From positions 51,875 to 115,874 of the forward strand of contig CAAEIG010000050.1 of NCBI GenBank assembly GCA_900755895.1: DNA of 64,000 bases, given 5' to 3'. The notes under the pieces are model-generated. The model saw only the letters and a list, made by a program, of their open reading frames with translations, made no database searches and was not told the DNA's origin. Source of the DNA: Clostridia bacterium. Lineage in GTDB: Bacteria > Bacillota > Clostridia > Oscillospirales > Acutalibacteraceae. Within the stretch, counting starts at the first letter, position 1; every line of letters begins with the position of its first letter. Below are positions 9,445-18,180 of this stretch, piece after piece. The position numbers were made by a program, and so were the translations under genes.

Positions 9445-10884
9445 ATGAACTTAAACCGTGAAGAACTGCTCGATAAGATTTATGGATGTTGGATTGGCAA
9501 GAGTATCGGAGGAACTCTGGGTACACCTTTTGAAGGCCGCAAAGAAATTTTGGATGTGAAGGGATTCACATCCAAACCTGGACAACCTCTGCCCAACGAT
9601 GATCTGGATCTTCAGCTGGTGTGGCTGAAGGCCTTGGAACAGTACGGCCCTCTGGGAATTAACGAGCAAATTCTGGGAGAATATTGGTTGAATTATATTC
9701 CTCCCCAATGGAACGAGTATGGAATTTGTAAATCCAACATGCGGGCCGGACTGTTGCCGCCTCTTTCCGGCGAACACGAAAATGTGTGGAAGAATTCGAA
9801 CGGCGCATGGATTCGGTCAGAGATCTGGGCATGCTGCACACCAGGTCGTCCAGATTTGGCAGCCAAATACGCTTACTATGATGCCTGTGTGGATCACGGT
9901 GTCTCAGAAGGAACCTACGCTGAACTTTTTACCGCCGCTTTAGAGAGCGCCGCTTTTGTAACTGGCGACTGTGAATCTCTCATTGAAATTGGCCTATCTT
10001 ACCTGCCCCCTGATTGTAGAGTGGCACGGAGTGTCCAAATGGTTGTGAACGGGTACAAGTCCGGTCTCGATTGGAAAACAGTCCGCCAGCAAGTAACCGA
10101 TGATAGCGCCGATCTTGGGTGGTTCCAAGCACCTGCCAATATTGCCTATTTTGTCATTGGCTGGCTGTATGGCGAAGGGGATTTTAAGAAATCTCTGCTG
10201 ATCGCTGTGAACTGTGGTGATGACACCGACTGTACCACTGGAACACTTGGCGCTTTGCTTGGGATACTCGGCGGTCGTAAGGCAATTCCTCAGGATTGGG
10301 CCGCCTATATCGGGGATGACATCGTCACCGTAGCCATCGATCGGGGGTCTTATGTAGGCATCCCGACTACTTGTACCTCGCTGGCCGAAAGAGTCCTTGC
10401 AATTTCTTACCAAACCCAAGCGGCCTTCCACACAGAAATTTCAATAAACGATATGCCCACGAACATAGAGGATGTAACCCTATCCGCGCTTCAGGCAAAT
10501 GACGCTTACCGGGAGTGGTTGGATTTGCTGGATGGATCTCTCACCTACGAGTTCATTCACACCACCGCACGAATCCACTACGTAACTGGTGTCAATCTTG
10601 CCAAAGGAGGCCAAGCAGAGTTAAAGATCACCTTGATCAATCGGCTTCCTGAACCACGCTATTATGAGGTGCAGTATTATTTGCCCGAAGGCATCACACT
10701 GGAAGAGGGCCCCAAGCACATCAATTTGATGCACTACTCTGCCAACACCAGCCTAGAGAAGAGCTTTTCTGTGCGACTCTCCGCCGAAAAAGAACTTCCC
10801 TTCCAAAATCGGGGCATCATCCAGCTAGTAGCCGAAGGCCGTCCCACTGTCATTACGCTCCCTGTGATACTATTGGGAGAATAA
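9445..10884 (+). CDS. ADP-ribosylglycohydrolase-fold protein with C-terminal beta domain
   Basis: The N-terminal region carries the all-helical ADP-ribosyl(glyco)hydrolase signature: GCWIGKSIGGTLGTPFEG, then NDDLDLQLVWL, and the paired metal site GDDTDCTTGTLGAL. These Asp residues bind two Mg ions in the family. Residues from about 360 onward form an extra beta-rich region that the core family lacks. In sugar operons such proteins probably cleave an N- or O-glycosidic bond of a small molecule rather than ADP-ribose from protein; this is inference. The ATG at 9445 follows AAAGGTGGG by 10 bases; an in-frame TTG at 9409 is less likely. It is followed by a strong terminator. Confidence 0.82.
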   Translation: MNLNREELLDKIYGCWIGKSIGGTLGTPFEGRKEILDVKGFTSKPGQPLPNDDLDLQLVWLKALEQYGPLGINEQILGEYWLNYIPPQWNEYGICKSNMRAGLLPPLSGEHENVWKNSNGAWIRSEIWACCTPGRPDLAAKYAYYDACVDHGVSEGTYAELFTAALESAAFVTGDCESLIEIGLSYLPPDCRVARSVQMVVNGYKSGLDWKTVRQQVTDDSADLGWFQAPANIAYFVIGWLYGEGDFKKSLLIAVNCGDDTDCTTGTLGALLGILGGRKAIPQDWAAYIGDDIVTVAIDRGSYVGIPTTCTSLAERVLAISYQTQAAFHTEISINDMPTNIEDVTLSALQANDAYREWLDLLDGSLTYEFIHTTARIHYVTGVNLAKGGQAELKITLINRLPEPRYYEVQYYLPEGITLEEGPKHINLMHYSANTSLEKSFSVRLSAEKELPFQNRGIIQLVAEGRPTVITLPVILLGE

Positions 10885-11003
10885 ATCTTACGCCATCATT
10901 TTTGGCGGTTTCACGAGCGTTTGTTAGTGTTGTTTTTCCAAAGTTTCGATCGCTGTTTGCTATGTTTTAACACCTCCGCTCTTTTCTTTCCTCAGCGGAC
11001 CAG

Positions 11004-11040
11004 AAATCCCTCCAAGATTTTCCTTGGAGGGATTTCTCTT
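11004..11040 (+). terminator. intrinsic terminator after the SGNH-isomerase-ADP-ribosylglycohydrolase operon
   Basis: A 13-bp stem (AAATCCCTCCAAG pairing with CTTGGAGGGATTT, short T-rich loop) is followed by CTCTTTT. It lies between converging genes and ends the plus-strand operon. Confidence 0.85.
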
Positions 11041-11055
11041 TTACGCCAAGGTACC

Positions 11056-11898
11056 TCAGACTCGACCTTCTCGGAAAGAGCGCGGGGTACTGCCGCTGAT
11101 TTTTTTAAAGGAGGTGGAGAAATTACACTCATTGCTGAATCCGCAGCAGCGTGCAATCTCCTTCAATGGCATGGAGGTGAACTTGAGCAGGTATTTCGCC
11201 TTGTCCACCCGAGCCCGCACAATGTACTCGTGGGGGGAATAGCCGGTTTCTCGCTTAAAAAGCCTGGAAAAATAAAACGGACTCATGGCAACGTTGCGGG
11301 CCAACTCCTCAAGGGGCAACGATTTGTCCATGTTATTGGTGATATAACTCAAGGTCTCATCCACCACATCCGCTGCCTTGCTTTGGCCTTTTTCCCACCC
11401 CTGGGGCTGCATAAACGCTGTGAGAAAATTGGTGATTCGTCGGGAGACCTCCGCTTCATTGACACTACCCGTTTCCTCAAAAGACTCAAAGATGGACTGT
11501 AGCTGTCTCGCGCACATCTTCCCGTCATCAGGCCGGAGGATGGAACCATTCTGAGTGCACAGCTCACAGTATTGCCGGGCAAGCTTTCCATCAAAATGCA
11601 GCCAGTAAATCTCCCAGTTGTCATCGGTGCCGTAACGCTGGGGCTGGTAACAATCCATCAGCACAAACTCCCCTGCCACCACCTCCAGCCTCTGAGAACC
11701 GTTGTACACATATCCCTTGCCCGCCGCCGTATAGATCAACAAAAAGCTGTCGTATCGGCCACGGTTTACCTCATATCCCTTATCACAATAAAAATGTCCC
11801 GTACACAGTGGGTAGAAGAAAATCTCCCGGGCCAGGGCACTGCATGTGTAAAAGTATACCTTTGAGGGTGCAAGGATCTCTTTGCTGACAACGTCCAT
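11056..11898 (-). CDS. AraC-family transcriptional regulator
   Basis: The 280-residue protein has an N-terminal cupin-type ligand-binding half (FLLIYTAAGKGYVYN; AGEFVLMDCYQPQRY) and a C-terminal double helix-turn-helix (LPLEELARNVAMSPFYFSRLF; LKEIARCCGFSNECNFSTSF). The start is the ATG at 11898, preceded by TTTGGAGGCGGCGCC; an in-frame TTG 27 bases upstream has no suitable site. It is divergent from the Uro-D methyltransferase gene, with the promoter for that gene in the gap, so it may respond to the substrate of the corrinoid system. It could equally act on the converging operon to its left. Confidence 0.92.
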   Translation of the reverse strand: MDVVSKEILAPSKVYFYTCSALAREIFFYPLCTGHFYCDKGYEVNRGRYDSFLLIYTAAGKGYVYNGSQRLEVVAGEFVLMDCYQPQRYGTDDNWEIYWLHFDGKLARQYCELCTQNGSILRPDDGKMCARQLQSIFESFEETGSVNEAEVSRRITNFLTAFMQPQGWEKGQSKAADVVDETLSYITNNMDKSLPLEELARNVAMSPFYFSRLFKRETGYSPHEYIVRARVDKAKYLLKFTSMPLKEIARCCGFSNECNFSTSFKKISGSTPRSFREGRV

Positions 11899-12010
11899 GG
11901 CGCCGCCTCCAAAGCAAGTATTCAAAGTTCTTCTCTAAAGAATATCATGTTCCTCTGGCATCGTCAAACACAAAGAGCAATTTTTCATAATACATTGGCA
12001 AGCTGGAAGA

Positions 12011-12040
12011 ATGACATTGCCTCTCAACTGTTGCTATAAT
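12011..12040 (+). promoter_or_regulatory. sigma-A type promoter for the Uro-D methyltransferase operon
   Basis: ATGACA and a perfect TATAAT are spaced by 18 bases, ending about 58 bases before the start codon at 12099. Confidence 0.6.
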
Positions 12041-12098
12041 AAGGAAAACTGGCCATGGATCTGGGCCGGACGAAAAAAGTATTGCACGGAGGTGCATT

Positions 12099-13340
12099 AT
12101 GGAACATATCAGCGAGCAAGACAGGGAAATACTGCGGCAACTGGCATACAAACAGCTGGAATATGCCAACTGCCCCCGCAACGATGAAATCCTAAAACAG
12201 TGGGACGCCCTTGCCAACTGCAGGCGGGAATCCCCCACTGTGCGGCTTCTGTTCTCCAACTTCCCCGGGGAAGTTGTCTACCCCCGGATGCGCTGCACCG
12301 GTCAGAGGGCCCGGGAATTGGAAGCAATGCTGCTGTCCACCTTGGTGGGTCGGGAATTGTTTGACGACGACACCCCCATCTCCCCCACCTTTGACATCCA
12401 ATGGAAAACATGGGTGAAACCCTTCGGCACACAGCCCCAGATCACCAGAGCAAAGGGCGAGGGCGCCATGGGTTTCCACATTGATCCCATCATCGAGGAT
12501 TTGGCAGAGGGCATGGATCTGCTGCCGGGCGGCGGTTTCGGTGTGGATCGGGAGGCAACAGCCGCTCTGGAAGAGGCTGCCACCGAAGCTTTCGGCGACA
12601 TTCTGCCAGTGCGCAAGGTCATGGGCAGTCTCACCGGCCCCCTCACCAGCCCCCTGGTGCATCTGATGGGCATGGAAAATTACTACCTCTCCATGTACGA
12701 TTACCCCGATGAACTACACGAAGCAATGGACATGGCCACCACGGTCTACGAGCAATACTACGACTTTTTGGAGGCCGAGGGCCTGCTGCTGCCCACCTAT
12801 GGGACCACCCCCGTCTATCAGGAAAGCTTTGCTTTTAATTCCGAGCTTCCCTCAGATCATGTGACCAAGACCACCCAGTGTTGGGGATTCCTGGAATCCC
12901 AGGAGACCACCGCTGTTTCCCCTGCAGTCTACGGAGAATTCGTGTTCCCCTATCAGGACCGGCTGGTCAAGCGCTTTGGCCTTTTGAGCTACGGCTGCTG
13001 CGAACGGGTGGATGCCATTTGGCCCGATTACCTCTCCAAGTGGAAAAATCTGCGGAAGTTGTCGGTTTCGCCGTTTAACAACGAGCAGCAGGTGGGCGAA
13101 TATCTACGGGGCACCAATGTGGTGTATTACAGCAAGCCTCGGGCGGAATTTGTCACCAATCACGGTCCCCTGGATGAGGAAGCTCTCCGGGCCTATTTCA
13201 AGGGAGTTTGCGAAGCAGCCAGCGGCTGTCTGTTTGAGATGGCCCAGCGAGAAGTGGGCACCATCTTCGGCGACTTTGAGCGGGGCCGCCGGTATGTGCA
13301 GATTGCCCGTGAGTGCATCGCCGAATATTGGAAACCCTGA
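12099..13340 (+). CDS. uroporphyrinogen decarboxylase-family (Uro-D) cobamide methyltransferase
   Basis: The protein belongs to the Uro-D superfamily that includes the methyltransferases MtaA and CmuA. Visible landmarks are the segment MGSLTGPLTSPLVHLMGMENYY typical of these TIM barrels (shown by its core SLTGPLTSPL), the loop YGCCERVD at residues 298-305 where a zinc-binding Cys is expected, and a second Cys close to the C-terminus. It lacks the residues needed to call it a heme-pathway HemE. It would transfer a methyl group to or from the corrinoid protein encoded 23 bases downstream. Whether it is the substrate-side (demethylating) or acceptor-side enzyme cannot be decided. GGAGGTGCATT precedes the ATG. 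Confidence 0.85.
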   Translation: MEHISEQDREILRQLAYKQLEYANCPRNDEILKQWDALANCRRESPTVRLLFSNFPGEVVYPRMRCTGQRARELEAMLLSTLVGRELFDDDTPISPTFDIQWKTWVKPFGTQPQITRAKGEGAMGFHIDPIIEDLAEGMDLLPGGGFGVDREATAALEEAATEAFGDILPVRKVMGSLTGPLTSPLVHLMGMENYYLSMYDYPDELHEAMDMATTVYEQYYDFLEAEGLLLPTYGTTPVYQESFAFNSELPSDHVTKTTQCWGFLESQETTAVSPAVYGEFVFPYQDRLVKRFGLLSYGCCERVDAIWPDYLSKWKNLRKLSVSPFNNEQQVGEYLRGTNVVYYSKPRAEFVTNHGPLDEEALRAYFKGVCEAASGCLFEMAQREVGTIFGDFERGRRYVQIARECIAEYWKP

Positions 13341-13363
13341 CACCATCAAACGGAGGAATCATC

Positions 13364-14005
13364 ATGAGCATTTTAACGGATATTTCCGAAAATCTTCAAA
13401 AGGGCAAGGCCAAGGTCGTCAAGGAGCTTGTGCAGCAAGCCATTGATGAGGGCATCCCTGTACAGCAGATTCTCAACGATGGTCTGCTGGCAGGTATGGA
13501 TGTTGTCGGCGAGAAGTTTAAAAACAACGAAGTATTTGTGCCGGAGGTACTGGTGGCCGCTCGTGCCATGAACATGGGCGCCCAGCTGCTCAAGCCCCTG
13601 ATGCAGGAGGCTGGCGTGGAAGCCAAGGGCAAGGTGTGCATTGGCACGGTCAGAGGCGACCTTCACGACATCGGCAAGAACCTGGTGAAAATGATGATGG
13701 AGGGCAAAGGTCTGGAGGTCATTGACCTGGGCACTGACGTCTCCCCTGAAACCTACGTACAAACCGCCATTGACCAAAACTGCCAGATCATCTGCTGTTC
13801 TGCCCTGCTGACCACCACCATGAACACCATGGAAGAGGTTGTGAAGAAGGTGGAAGAAGCGGGTATTCACGACAAAGTGAAGATCATGGTGGGCGGTGCG
13901 CCGGTCACCCAGACCTTCTGCGATCAGATTGGCGCTGACTGCTACACTCCTGACGCAGCGTCCGCTGCCGACGCCGCCGTGGCCATCTGCAAATCGCTGG
14001 CTTAA
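13364..14005 (+). CDS. corrinoid (cobalamin-binding) methyltransferase protein, MtbC/MtvC-like
   Basis: The 213-residue protein has the standard two-domain layout: an N-terminal four-helix cap (residues about 1-88) and a Rossmann B12-binding domain carrying the signature Asp99-Leu-His101-Asp-Ile-Gly104, where His101 is the lower cobalt ligand. Later landmarks are LLTTTMNTM and VMVGGAPVT-like IMVGGAPVT. It carries the methyl group between the Uro-D enzyme and a second methyltransferase. CGGAGGAATCATC precedes the ATG at 13364. It is the last gene of the operon; two hairpins follow. A corrinoid reactivase (RamA-like) gene is not in the window. Confidence 0.95.
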   Translation: MSILTDISENLQKGKAKVVKELVQQAIDEGIPVQQILNDGLLAGMDVVGEKFKNNEVFVPEVLVAARAMNMGAQLLKPLMQEAGVEAKGKVCIGTVRGDLHDIGKNLVKMMMEGKGLEVIDLGTDVSPETYVQTAIDQNCQIICCSALLTTTMNTMEEVVKKVEEAGIHDKVKIMVGGAPVTQTFCDQIGADCYTPDAASAADAAVAICKSLA

Positions 14006-14114
14006 ATCAACTTATTTTGGACACATTTTAAATCCTCCCATTCCCACCCTTTGAGGATTAGCGCCTGAATTTTGCTGGGATGGATTGAGTGGACGGCATT
14101 TCCATAGTCAAACC

Positions 14115-14140
14115 AAGGACGGGGCCACGGCTCCGTCCTT
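14115..14140 (+). terminator. hairpin after the corrinoid protein gene
   Basis: AAGGACGGGGC and the matching CTCCGTCCTT form a compact GC stem followed by CTGTTT. It lies 110 bases past the stop codon and is probably the first of two terminators. Confidence 0.6.
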
Positions 14141-14150
14141 CTGTTTGCAC

Positions 14151-14206
14151 AAAAAGGCAGCGTTCCGCTCTCCCAAAAGGGAGCTTGAACGCTGCCTTTT
14201 TCATTT
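14151..14206. terminator. bidirectional terminator between converging genes
   Basis: A 14-bp stem (AAAAAGGCAGCGTT with AACGCTGCCTTTTT) closes over an inner CTCCC/GGGAG hairpin. It has T-runs on both strands and serves the plus-strand methyltransferase operon and the minus-strand gene ending at 14224. Confidence 0.85.
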
Positions 14207-14223
14207 GTGTATTTTATATCCGC

Positions 14224-15927
14224 TCACAGCAAAATCCTTGCAGTAAGTTTGCCCTTCCCGTCAGGAGACAGGATAAATTCCCGGGCACTGAAACCACCGG
14301 AGAGGAAGAAAATCTTCTCAGGTTCTGTGGGGGAGGGATTCCCCTTGACAACTGCCTGTTCTGGAATCACCGGCAGCACCAACCTGGCTCCCTGCCAGCC
14401 ACCCCACAGTTCCACTGCGATCTCCAGGCTGTCCTCCCGAAGATGGTACTGCAGCTCATAGCCAGCAGGGTCCGGCAGATCCTGCTGGTCCAAAGTCACC
14501 ATCCTCCCCCGGACCAGCACGTCAATTTCTCCGCTGCTTTCCTGGACCTGAATCTGGGCGCGGGTGTCATAACAGCCGGAATACCGCACCCCATGGAGCA
14601 ATTTCTCCACTCGGGGAGTCAACGGACGATGATGGGTCTTTTGCAGAGAAAGCTGCATATTCAGCGGCTCTGCCATCTTGTAATCCACCACCGAAGAAAG
14701 CAACACCGGCCCCACACCATCCCGCCACAGCAGGGTCATGGTACCACCTGTGGCATGGCCCCGGTCCACACCAAAATCATACCCCGTCACCGTGGCACGC
14801 CACTTGCCCAAGGCCAATCGGTATGCGTCGATTTCTGGAAAATACCGCACCGGTTGATCGGCTTTGTCCATGGGGAGTTCCACACGCTGTGAGCTGCCGT
14901 CCAATCCCGCATCCACAGCGGCGGCCAGAGCGTTCAAATGACAGAACGTGTGGTGCACACAGGGCAATTCTCCCCAGGCGTGGTATCCCGGTCCACCGTA
15001 GAGGAGACCATCCACTGTACAGCGATCCAACAGCTGAGTGTTGCGCAGAGCAGCTTCGGCAAAGAGAGGGTCCTGGTCCGCCAGCAGTCCATAGGCGGTC
15101 TGGCAGCCATCGGATGTGCGGCTTCCCCAGTAGGTCCACTTGTTCACCCGGGTGCCAAAGCTGTTGTCCCAGCCTCCATCCGGCATCAGAAACACCAGCT
15201 GCTGCCGGAGGATTTCTTTCAGCCGCTCCAGTGTCGCCGCGTCCTCCAGAGCAATGGCGCAGCGGACGAGCATGGGCACGGACTCCTCCACATTGTACCC
15301 CAGATCCACCGGACGGCAACCCCTCTCCGTAACCTGGTCATGGGGGAGTCCCTCACCACAGAGCAAGCCGTTGGGAGTAAACCGGGCCATGACATAGTCC
15401 AGCAGTTCCCGTGCCTTTTCCAAGTAATCCGGCAGATGGAAATAGCGTCCCAGGAGAGCCTGTACCGCAGCACTCCCCGCTAGGTAATTGATGTTGTTCT
15501 CATAGCCCGGCACAATCGTTTCGCTGATCCACCGGCTCATGGAGAACATCCTATCCTCCCAAGTCTTTTTTTCCTCCGCCGTAAGCAAATGACCGTGATG
15601 GACCAAGGCCTCATAGAGATTCACCACGGCGAACACCGTGATTCCGTTCCACGAACTTCCACCATCGTTATAGAGGGTGCCGTCGTCACAGAGCAAGGTT
15701 TCCTGCCACCGGAACAATGTCCGAGCTGCCTCTGCATATCGGCTCTCCCCTGTGTAATCGGCCAAGGTCAGAAAACCGTAGATTGCGTCAGGGCAGCGCC
15801 CGTGAATATGCTTGCAGGCCGGACAGAGAATGCCTCCATCCAAAGCGGGATTTCCCATGCCCGAAATTTGCAGCTCAAGCAGGGCGTCGCCCCAGCGCCG
15901 CATCAGGTCCAGATAAAGATTCTCCAT
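14224..15927 (-). CDS. uncharacterised alpha/alpha-toroid protein, possible polysaccharide lyase or hydrolase
   Basis: I cannot assign a family. Residues about 1-340 show the repeated amphipathic helix pattern of (alpha/alpha)6 toroids, with Trp, Tyr and Asp at helix ends (GYENNINYLAGSAAVQALLG; PCVHHTFCHLNAL with a His pair). Residues about 350-567 look beta-rich, as in heparinase II/III-like and GH105-like proteins where a toroid precedes a beta-sandwich. There is no signal peptide. The ATG at 15927 follows GGGAGGGCGATTGT; a GTG 21 bases upstream is less likely. A consensus promoter lies 40 bases upstream, so it is transcribed separately from the oxidoreductase operon to its right. Confidence 0.6.
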   Translation of the reverse strand: MENLYLDLMRRWGDALLELQISGMGNPALDGGILCPACKHIHGRCPDAIYGFLTLADYTGESRYAEAARTLFRWQETLLCDDGTLYNDGGSSWNGITVFAVVNLYEALVHHGHLLTAEEKKTWEDRMFSMSRWISETIVPGYENNINYLAGSAAVQALLGRYFHLPDYLEKARELLDYVMARFTPNGLLCGEGLPHDQVTERGCRPVDLGYNVEESVPMLVRCAIALEDAATLERLKEILRQQLVFLMPDGGWDNSFGTRVNKWTYWGSRTSDGCQTAYGLLADQDPLFAEAALRNTQLLDRCTVDGLLYGGPGYHAWGELPCVHHTFCHLNALAAAVDAGLDGSSQRVELPMDKADQPVRYFPEIDAYRLALGKWRATVTGYDFGVDRGHATGGTMTLLWRDGVGPVLLSSVVDYKMAEPLNMQLSLQKTHHRPLTPRVEKLLHGVRYSGCYDTRAQIQVQESSGEIDVLVRGRMVTLDQQDLPDPAGYELQYHLREDSLEIAVELWGGWQGARLVLPVIPEQAVVKGNPSPTEPEKIFFLSGGFSAREFILSPDGKGKLTARILL

Positions 15928-15965
15928 ACAATCGCCCTCCCTATCCACAGTCAGTATTTAGCTTC

Positions 15966-15994
15966 ATTGTACTGAATGGGAAGTGCTCTGTCAA
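15966..15994 (-). promoter_or_regulatory. sigma-A type promoter for the toroid protein gene
   Basis: TTGACA and TACAAT are spaced by exactly 17 bases on the minus strand, about 40 bases before the start codon at 15927. Confidence 0.8.
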
Positions 15995-16031
15995 TTCTGG
16001 CGGCTGAGGTTTTTGGTTGGGAAATTTCTTG

Positions 16032-16071
16032 AAACGCTCGGCTTTCTAACGAGAAACGAAAGCCGTCGTTT
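16032..16071 (-). terminator. probable terminator of the oxidoreductase operon
   Basis: Minus-strand stem AAACG..GGCTTTC pairs with GAAAGCC..CGTTT, 42 bases past the end of the epimerase-like gene. The following T-tract is weak (AAGAAATTTCC). Confidence 0.55.
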
Positions 16072-16113
16072 GGAGGATCGCTTTTCTGCTCCAGCGGTGG
16101 GCCATCTACGCTT

Positions 16114-17112
16114 TTATTTTTGCCTGCAAAAAGCTTCCATCCGCTTGGCAATATCACCGCTTCCCCAGGTGAGCTCTTCCAGAAGTTTATCAAATTCCAG
16201 AGAAAGCCCCTGTTTTAAGGTGGTAAATTCCTCCTGCTTCATTCCCGTGACACGCAGAACTTTGGAATTATCCACCACTCGGTTGAATAAGCGATCATAC
16301 TCCAACTGGTAACGCAGTCCAGAATAAGGAGCGCTGGTGCCCAAAATGTCCAAATAGGCATCTGTGTCAATCCACTCAACTTTCAGGCCCATGATTTCCT
16401 CATAGTACTTGGCAATCTCACCCCAAGTATGATGTTCCGACGTAGAGAGCGTGAACGCCTCTTGACGGGCTCCATCATTGAGGACTAACTTTGCCATCAA
16501 GCGAGAGACGTCACCCGCCCAGCTCATGGTTCCCTGGACATCGACTGCCGCCTGGGGAAGGATCACAGGCTTGCCCGCAAATGCCCGGCGAAACAGCGTA
16601 TTGGCCTCCAGCGTGACAAGTTGAAATCTTCTGGTGGAATAGGTGATGGAAGGTCGGACGATGGTCCAATTAGAGTAAGCGGACGCTCGTAGGATATCCT
16701 CCTCCCTGGCTTTAAACAAAGAATAGTCGTCACTTTCCAGGTACACTGTATTTTTGCTGACATCCAGCAGGCGAGGAGATTGCTCTGTAATCACTGGGTC
16801 CTCATCGGCGTACACGCGATAGGAGGACAAAAAGATATAGTGATCTGTGTTTTTCAAAAATCTCTCCCAGTACCCCCGGAACTCCTCTGTGCCGTAGATC
16901 ATATAGTCCACGATCGCGTCAAAATGTTCCGCAAGAAGCTCCTCTAAAAAGTCAAAATCTTTGGCATTTCCTTTCAAATAGCGAATCCCGGGCTTGTCCT
17001 CACAATCGTCCAACGAAACCACTGTGACATCATACCCCATCTCCGCCAAATACGGAACCAAATATATTCCCATGGCTCCTGTGCCGCCTAAAACTAACAC
17101 TCGTTTTTTCAT
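16114..17112 (-). CDS. NAD-dependent epimerase/dehydratase (extended SDR)
   Basis: The N-terminus VLVLGGTGAMGIYLVPYLAE is an atypical-extended SDR nucleotide-binding motif (GGTGAMG). The active region around FLSSYRVYAD lacks an evident Tyr-x-x-x-Lys of classical epimerases, although YSLFKAREED about 25 residues later supplies a Tyr and Lys. At 332 residues it is normal for sugar-nucleotide or sugar-modifying SDRs. It is the last gene of a minus-strand run from the second transporter, with AGGAGG before its ATG. It would act on a sugar or sugar acid in the cytoplasm; the substrate is unknown. Confidence 0.82.
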   Translation of the reverse strand: MKKRVLVLGGTGAMGIYLVPYLAEMGYDVTVVSLDDCEDKPGIRYLKGNAKDFDFLEELLAEHFDAIVDYMIYGTEEFRGYWERFLKNTDHYIFLSSYRVYADEDPVITEQSPRLLDVSKNTVYLESDDYSLFKAREEDILRASAYSNWTIVRPSITYSTRRFQLVTLEANTLFRRAFAGKPVILPQAAVDVQGTMSWAGDVSRLMAKLVLNDGARQEAFTLSTSEHHTWGEIAKYYEEIMGLKVEWIDTDAYLDILGTSAPYSGLRYQLEYDRLFNRVVDNSKVLRVTGMKQEEFTTLKQGLSLEFDKLLEELTWGSGDIAKRMEAFCRQK

Positions 17113-17175
17113 GACAAGTTCCTCCTGACCTATTGGTCAAAACGTATTACATTCCCCATAACATCAGGAATTCCA

Positions 17176-18165
17176 TCAACAGCCCTCTATTTGTAAGACA
17201 ACCTTGCCCACATTCACACCGTTTTCCAACAGCTGGTGAGCCTGCTCCGCCTGTGTAACAGGCAAAACCCGGTAAATGGTGGGGCGAACTTCCCCGCTTT
17301 CCACCTTGGGCCAGATTTCACTCACCAGCTTCTTTAAAATTTCCGCTTTTACGGAGAGGGGACGAGAGCGCAAGGTGCTGCCAATAATTCGAACATTGCG
17401 CACATAGATATTCCGCAAATCAATCTCTGTGATATCTCCAGCCAGAGTTGCAATCATGATCCAGCGAGCGCCATGCTTGAGATAGGGAAGACACGCTCCC
17501 ATCTCAGCTCCTCCCAGGCAATCAATGGCCAGGTCCACGCCTCGCTCTTGATCCAATTCCTGCTTTAACACTTCTGCGATTCTCTGCTTCCTGGTGTTGA
17601 CAACCAGATCGGCCCCCAAATGAGCAATGGAGTCGGCAATTTCATCGGATAGAACCGTTGTGATAACCCTGGCACCAAAAGCCTTCGCCATGGGAATGAT
17701 GACACTGGCAAGACCGCTGGCACCTGCATGCATCAACAATGTATCCCCCGACTTCATTCCGCCTTCCCAAAACAGATTGAGATACGCCGTAGCAAAAGCC
17801 TCTGGAATTGCCGCCGCCTCCGCCATGGAACAATTGCGGGGAACCGGCATCAACAGCTGCCACGGCACAGCGCACAACTGGGCATATCCCCCGCCTCCCA
17901 GCAAAGCGCACACGGAATCGCCCACCTGGAATCCACTGTTCTTCTCTGCCTCCTCCCCCATGGCGATGATTTCGCCGGACACTTCCAAACCCATGATATC
18001 CGGCCAACCCGGAGGTGGAGGATAGGACCCAGCACGCTGCATCAAGTCTGCACGATTCAGGGCAGCATAGTGAACCTTCAGCAACACTTGATCCGTTTTC
18101 ACGGTTGGATCAGGGATCTCTTCCCACTGCAACTGGTTCTTTTCATCAATCACAATTGCTTTCAT
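17176..18165 (-). CDS. zinc-independent NAD(P)H:quinone oxidoreductase-type MDR protein (PIG3-like)
   Basis: The medium-chain dehydrogenase/reductase fold is clear: N-terminal catalytic domain with ALNRADLMQRAGSYPPPP and GLEVSGEI, typical of PIG3/QOR enzymes, then the NADPH Rossmann domain with HAGASGLASVIIPMAKAFGA. There are no zinc-ligand Cys residues. The ATG at 18165 follows GAGGGGG with 8 bases of spacing; an in-frame GTG lies 9 bases upstream. It sits 15 bases after the Gfo/Idh/MocA gene in the same operon, so it probably reduces an enone or keto-sugar intermediate made there (inference). Confidence 0.88.
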   Translation of the reverse strand: MKAIVIDEKNQLQWEEIPDPTVKTDQVLLKVHYAALNRADLMQRAGSYPPPPGWPDIMGLEVSGEIIAMGEEAEKNSGFQVGDSVCALLGGGGYAQLCAVPWQLLMPVPRNCSMAEAAAIPEAFATAYLNLFWEGGMKSGDTLLMHAGASGLASVIIPMAKAFGARVITTVLSDEIADSIAHLGADLVVNTRKQRIAEVLKQELDQERGVDLAIDCLGGAEMGACLPYLKHGARWIMIATLAGDITEIDLRNIYVRNVRIIGSTLRSRPLSVKAEILKKLVSEIWPKVESGEVRPTIYRVLPVTQAEQAHQLLENGVNVGKVVLQIEGC

Positions 18166-18180
18166 GGATTGCACCCCCTC

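Noticed and set aside
11899..12098. Cobalamin riboswitch in front of the corrinoid operon
   Set aside because: The gap is only about 200 bases, contains a plain promoter, and shows no B12-box-like GCCACTG sequence.
12099..13340. HemE (uroporphyrinogen decarboxylase of heme synthesis)
   Set aside because: The corrinoid protein next door and the Cys-rich YGCCE loop point to the methyltransferase branch of the family.
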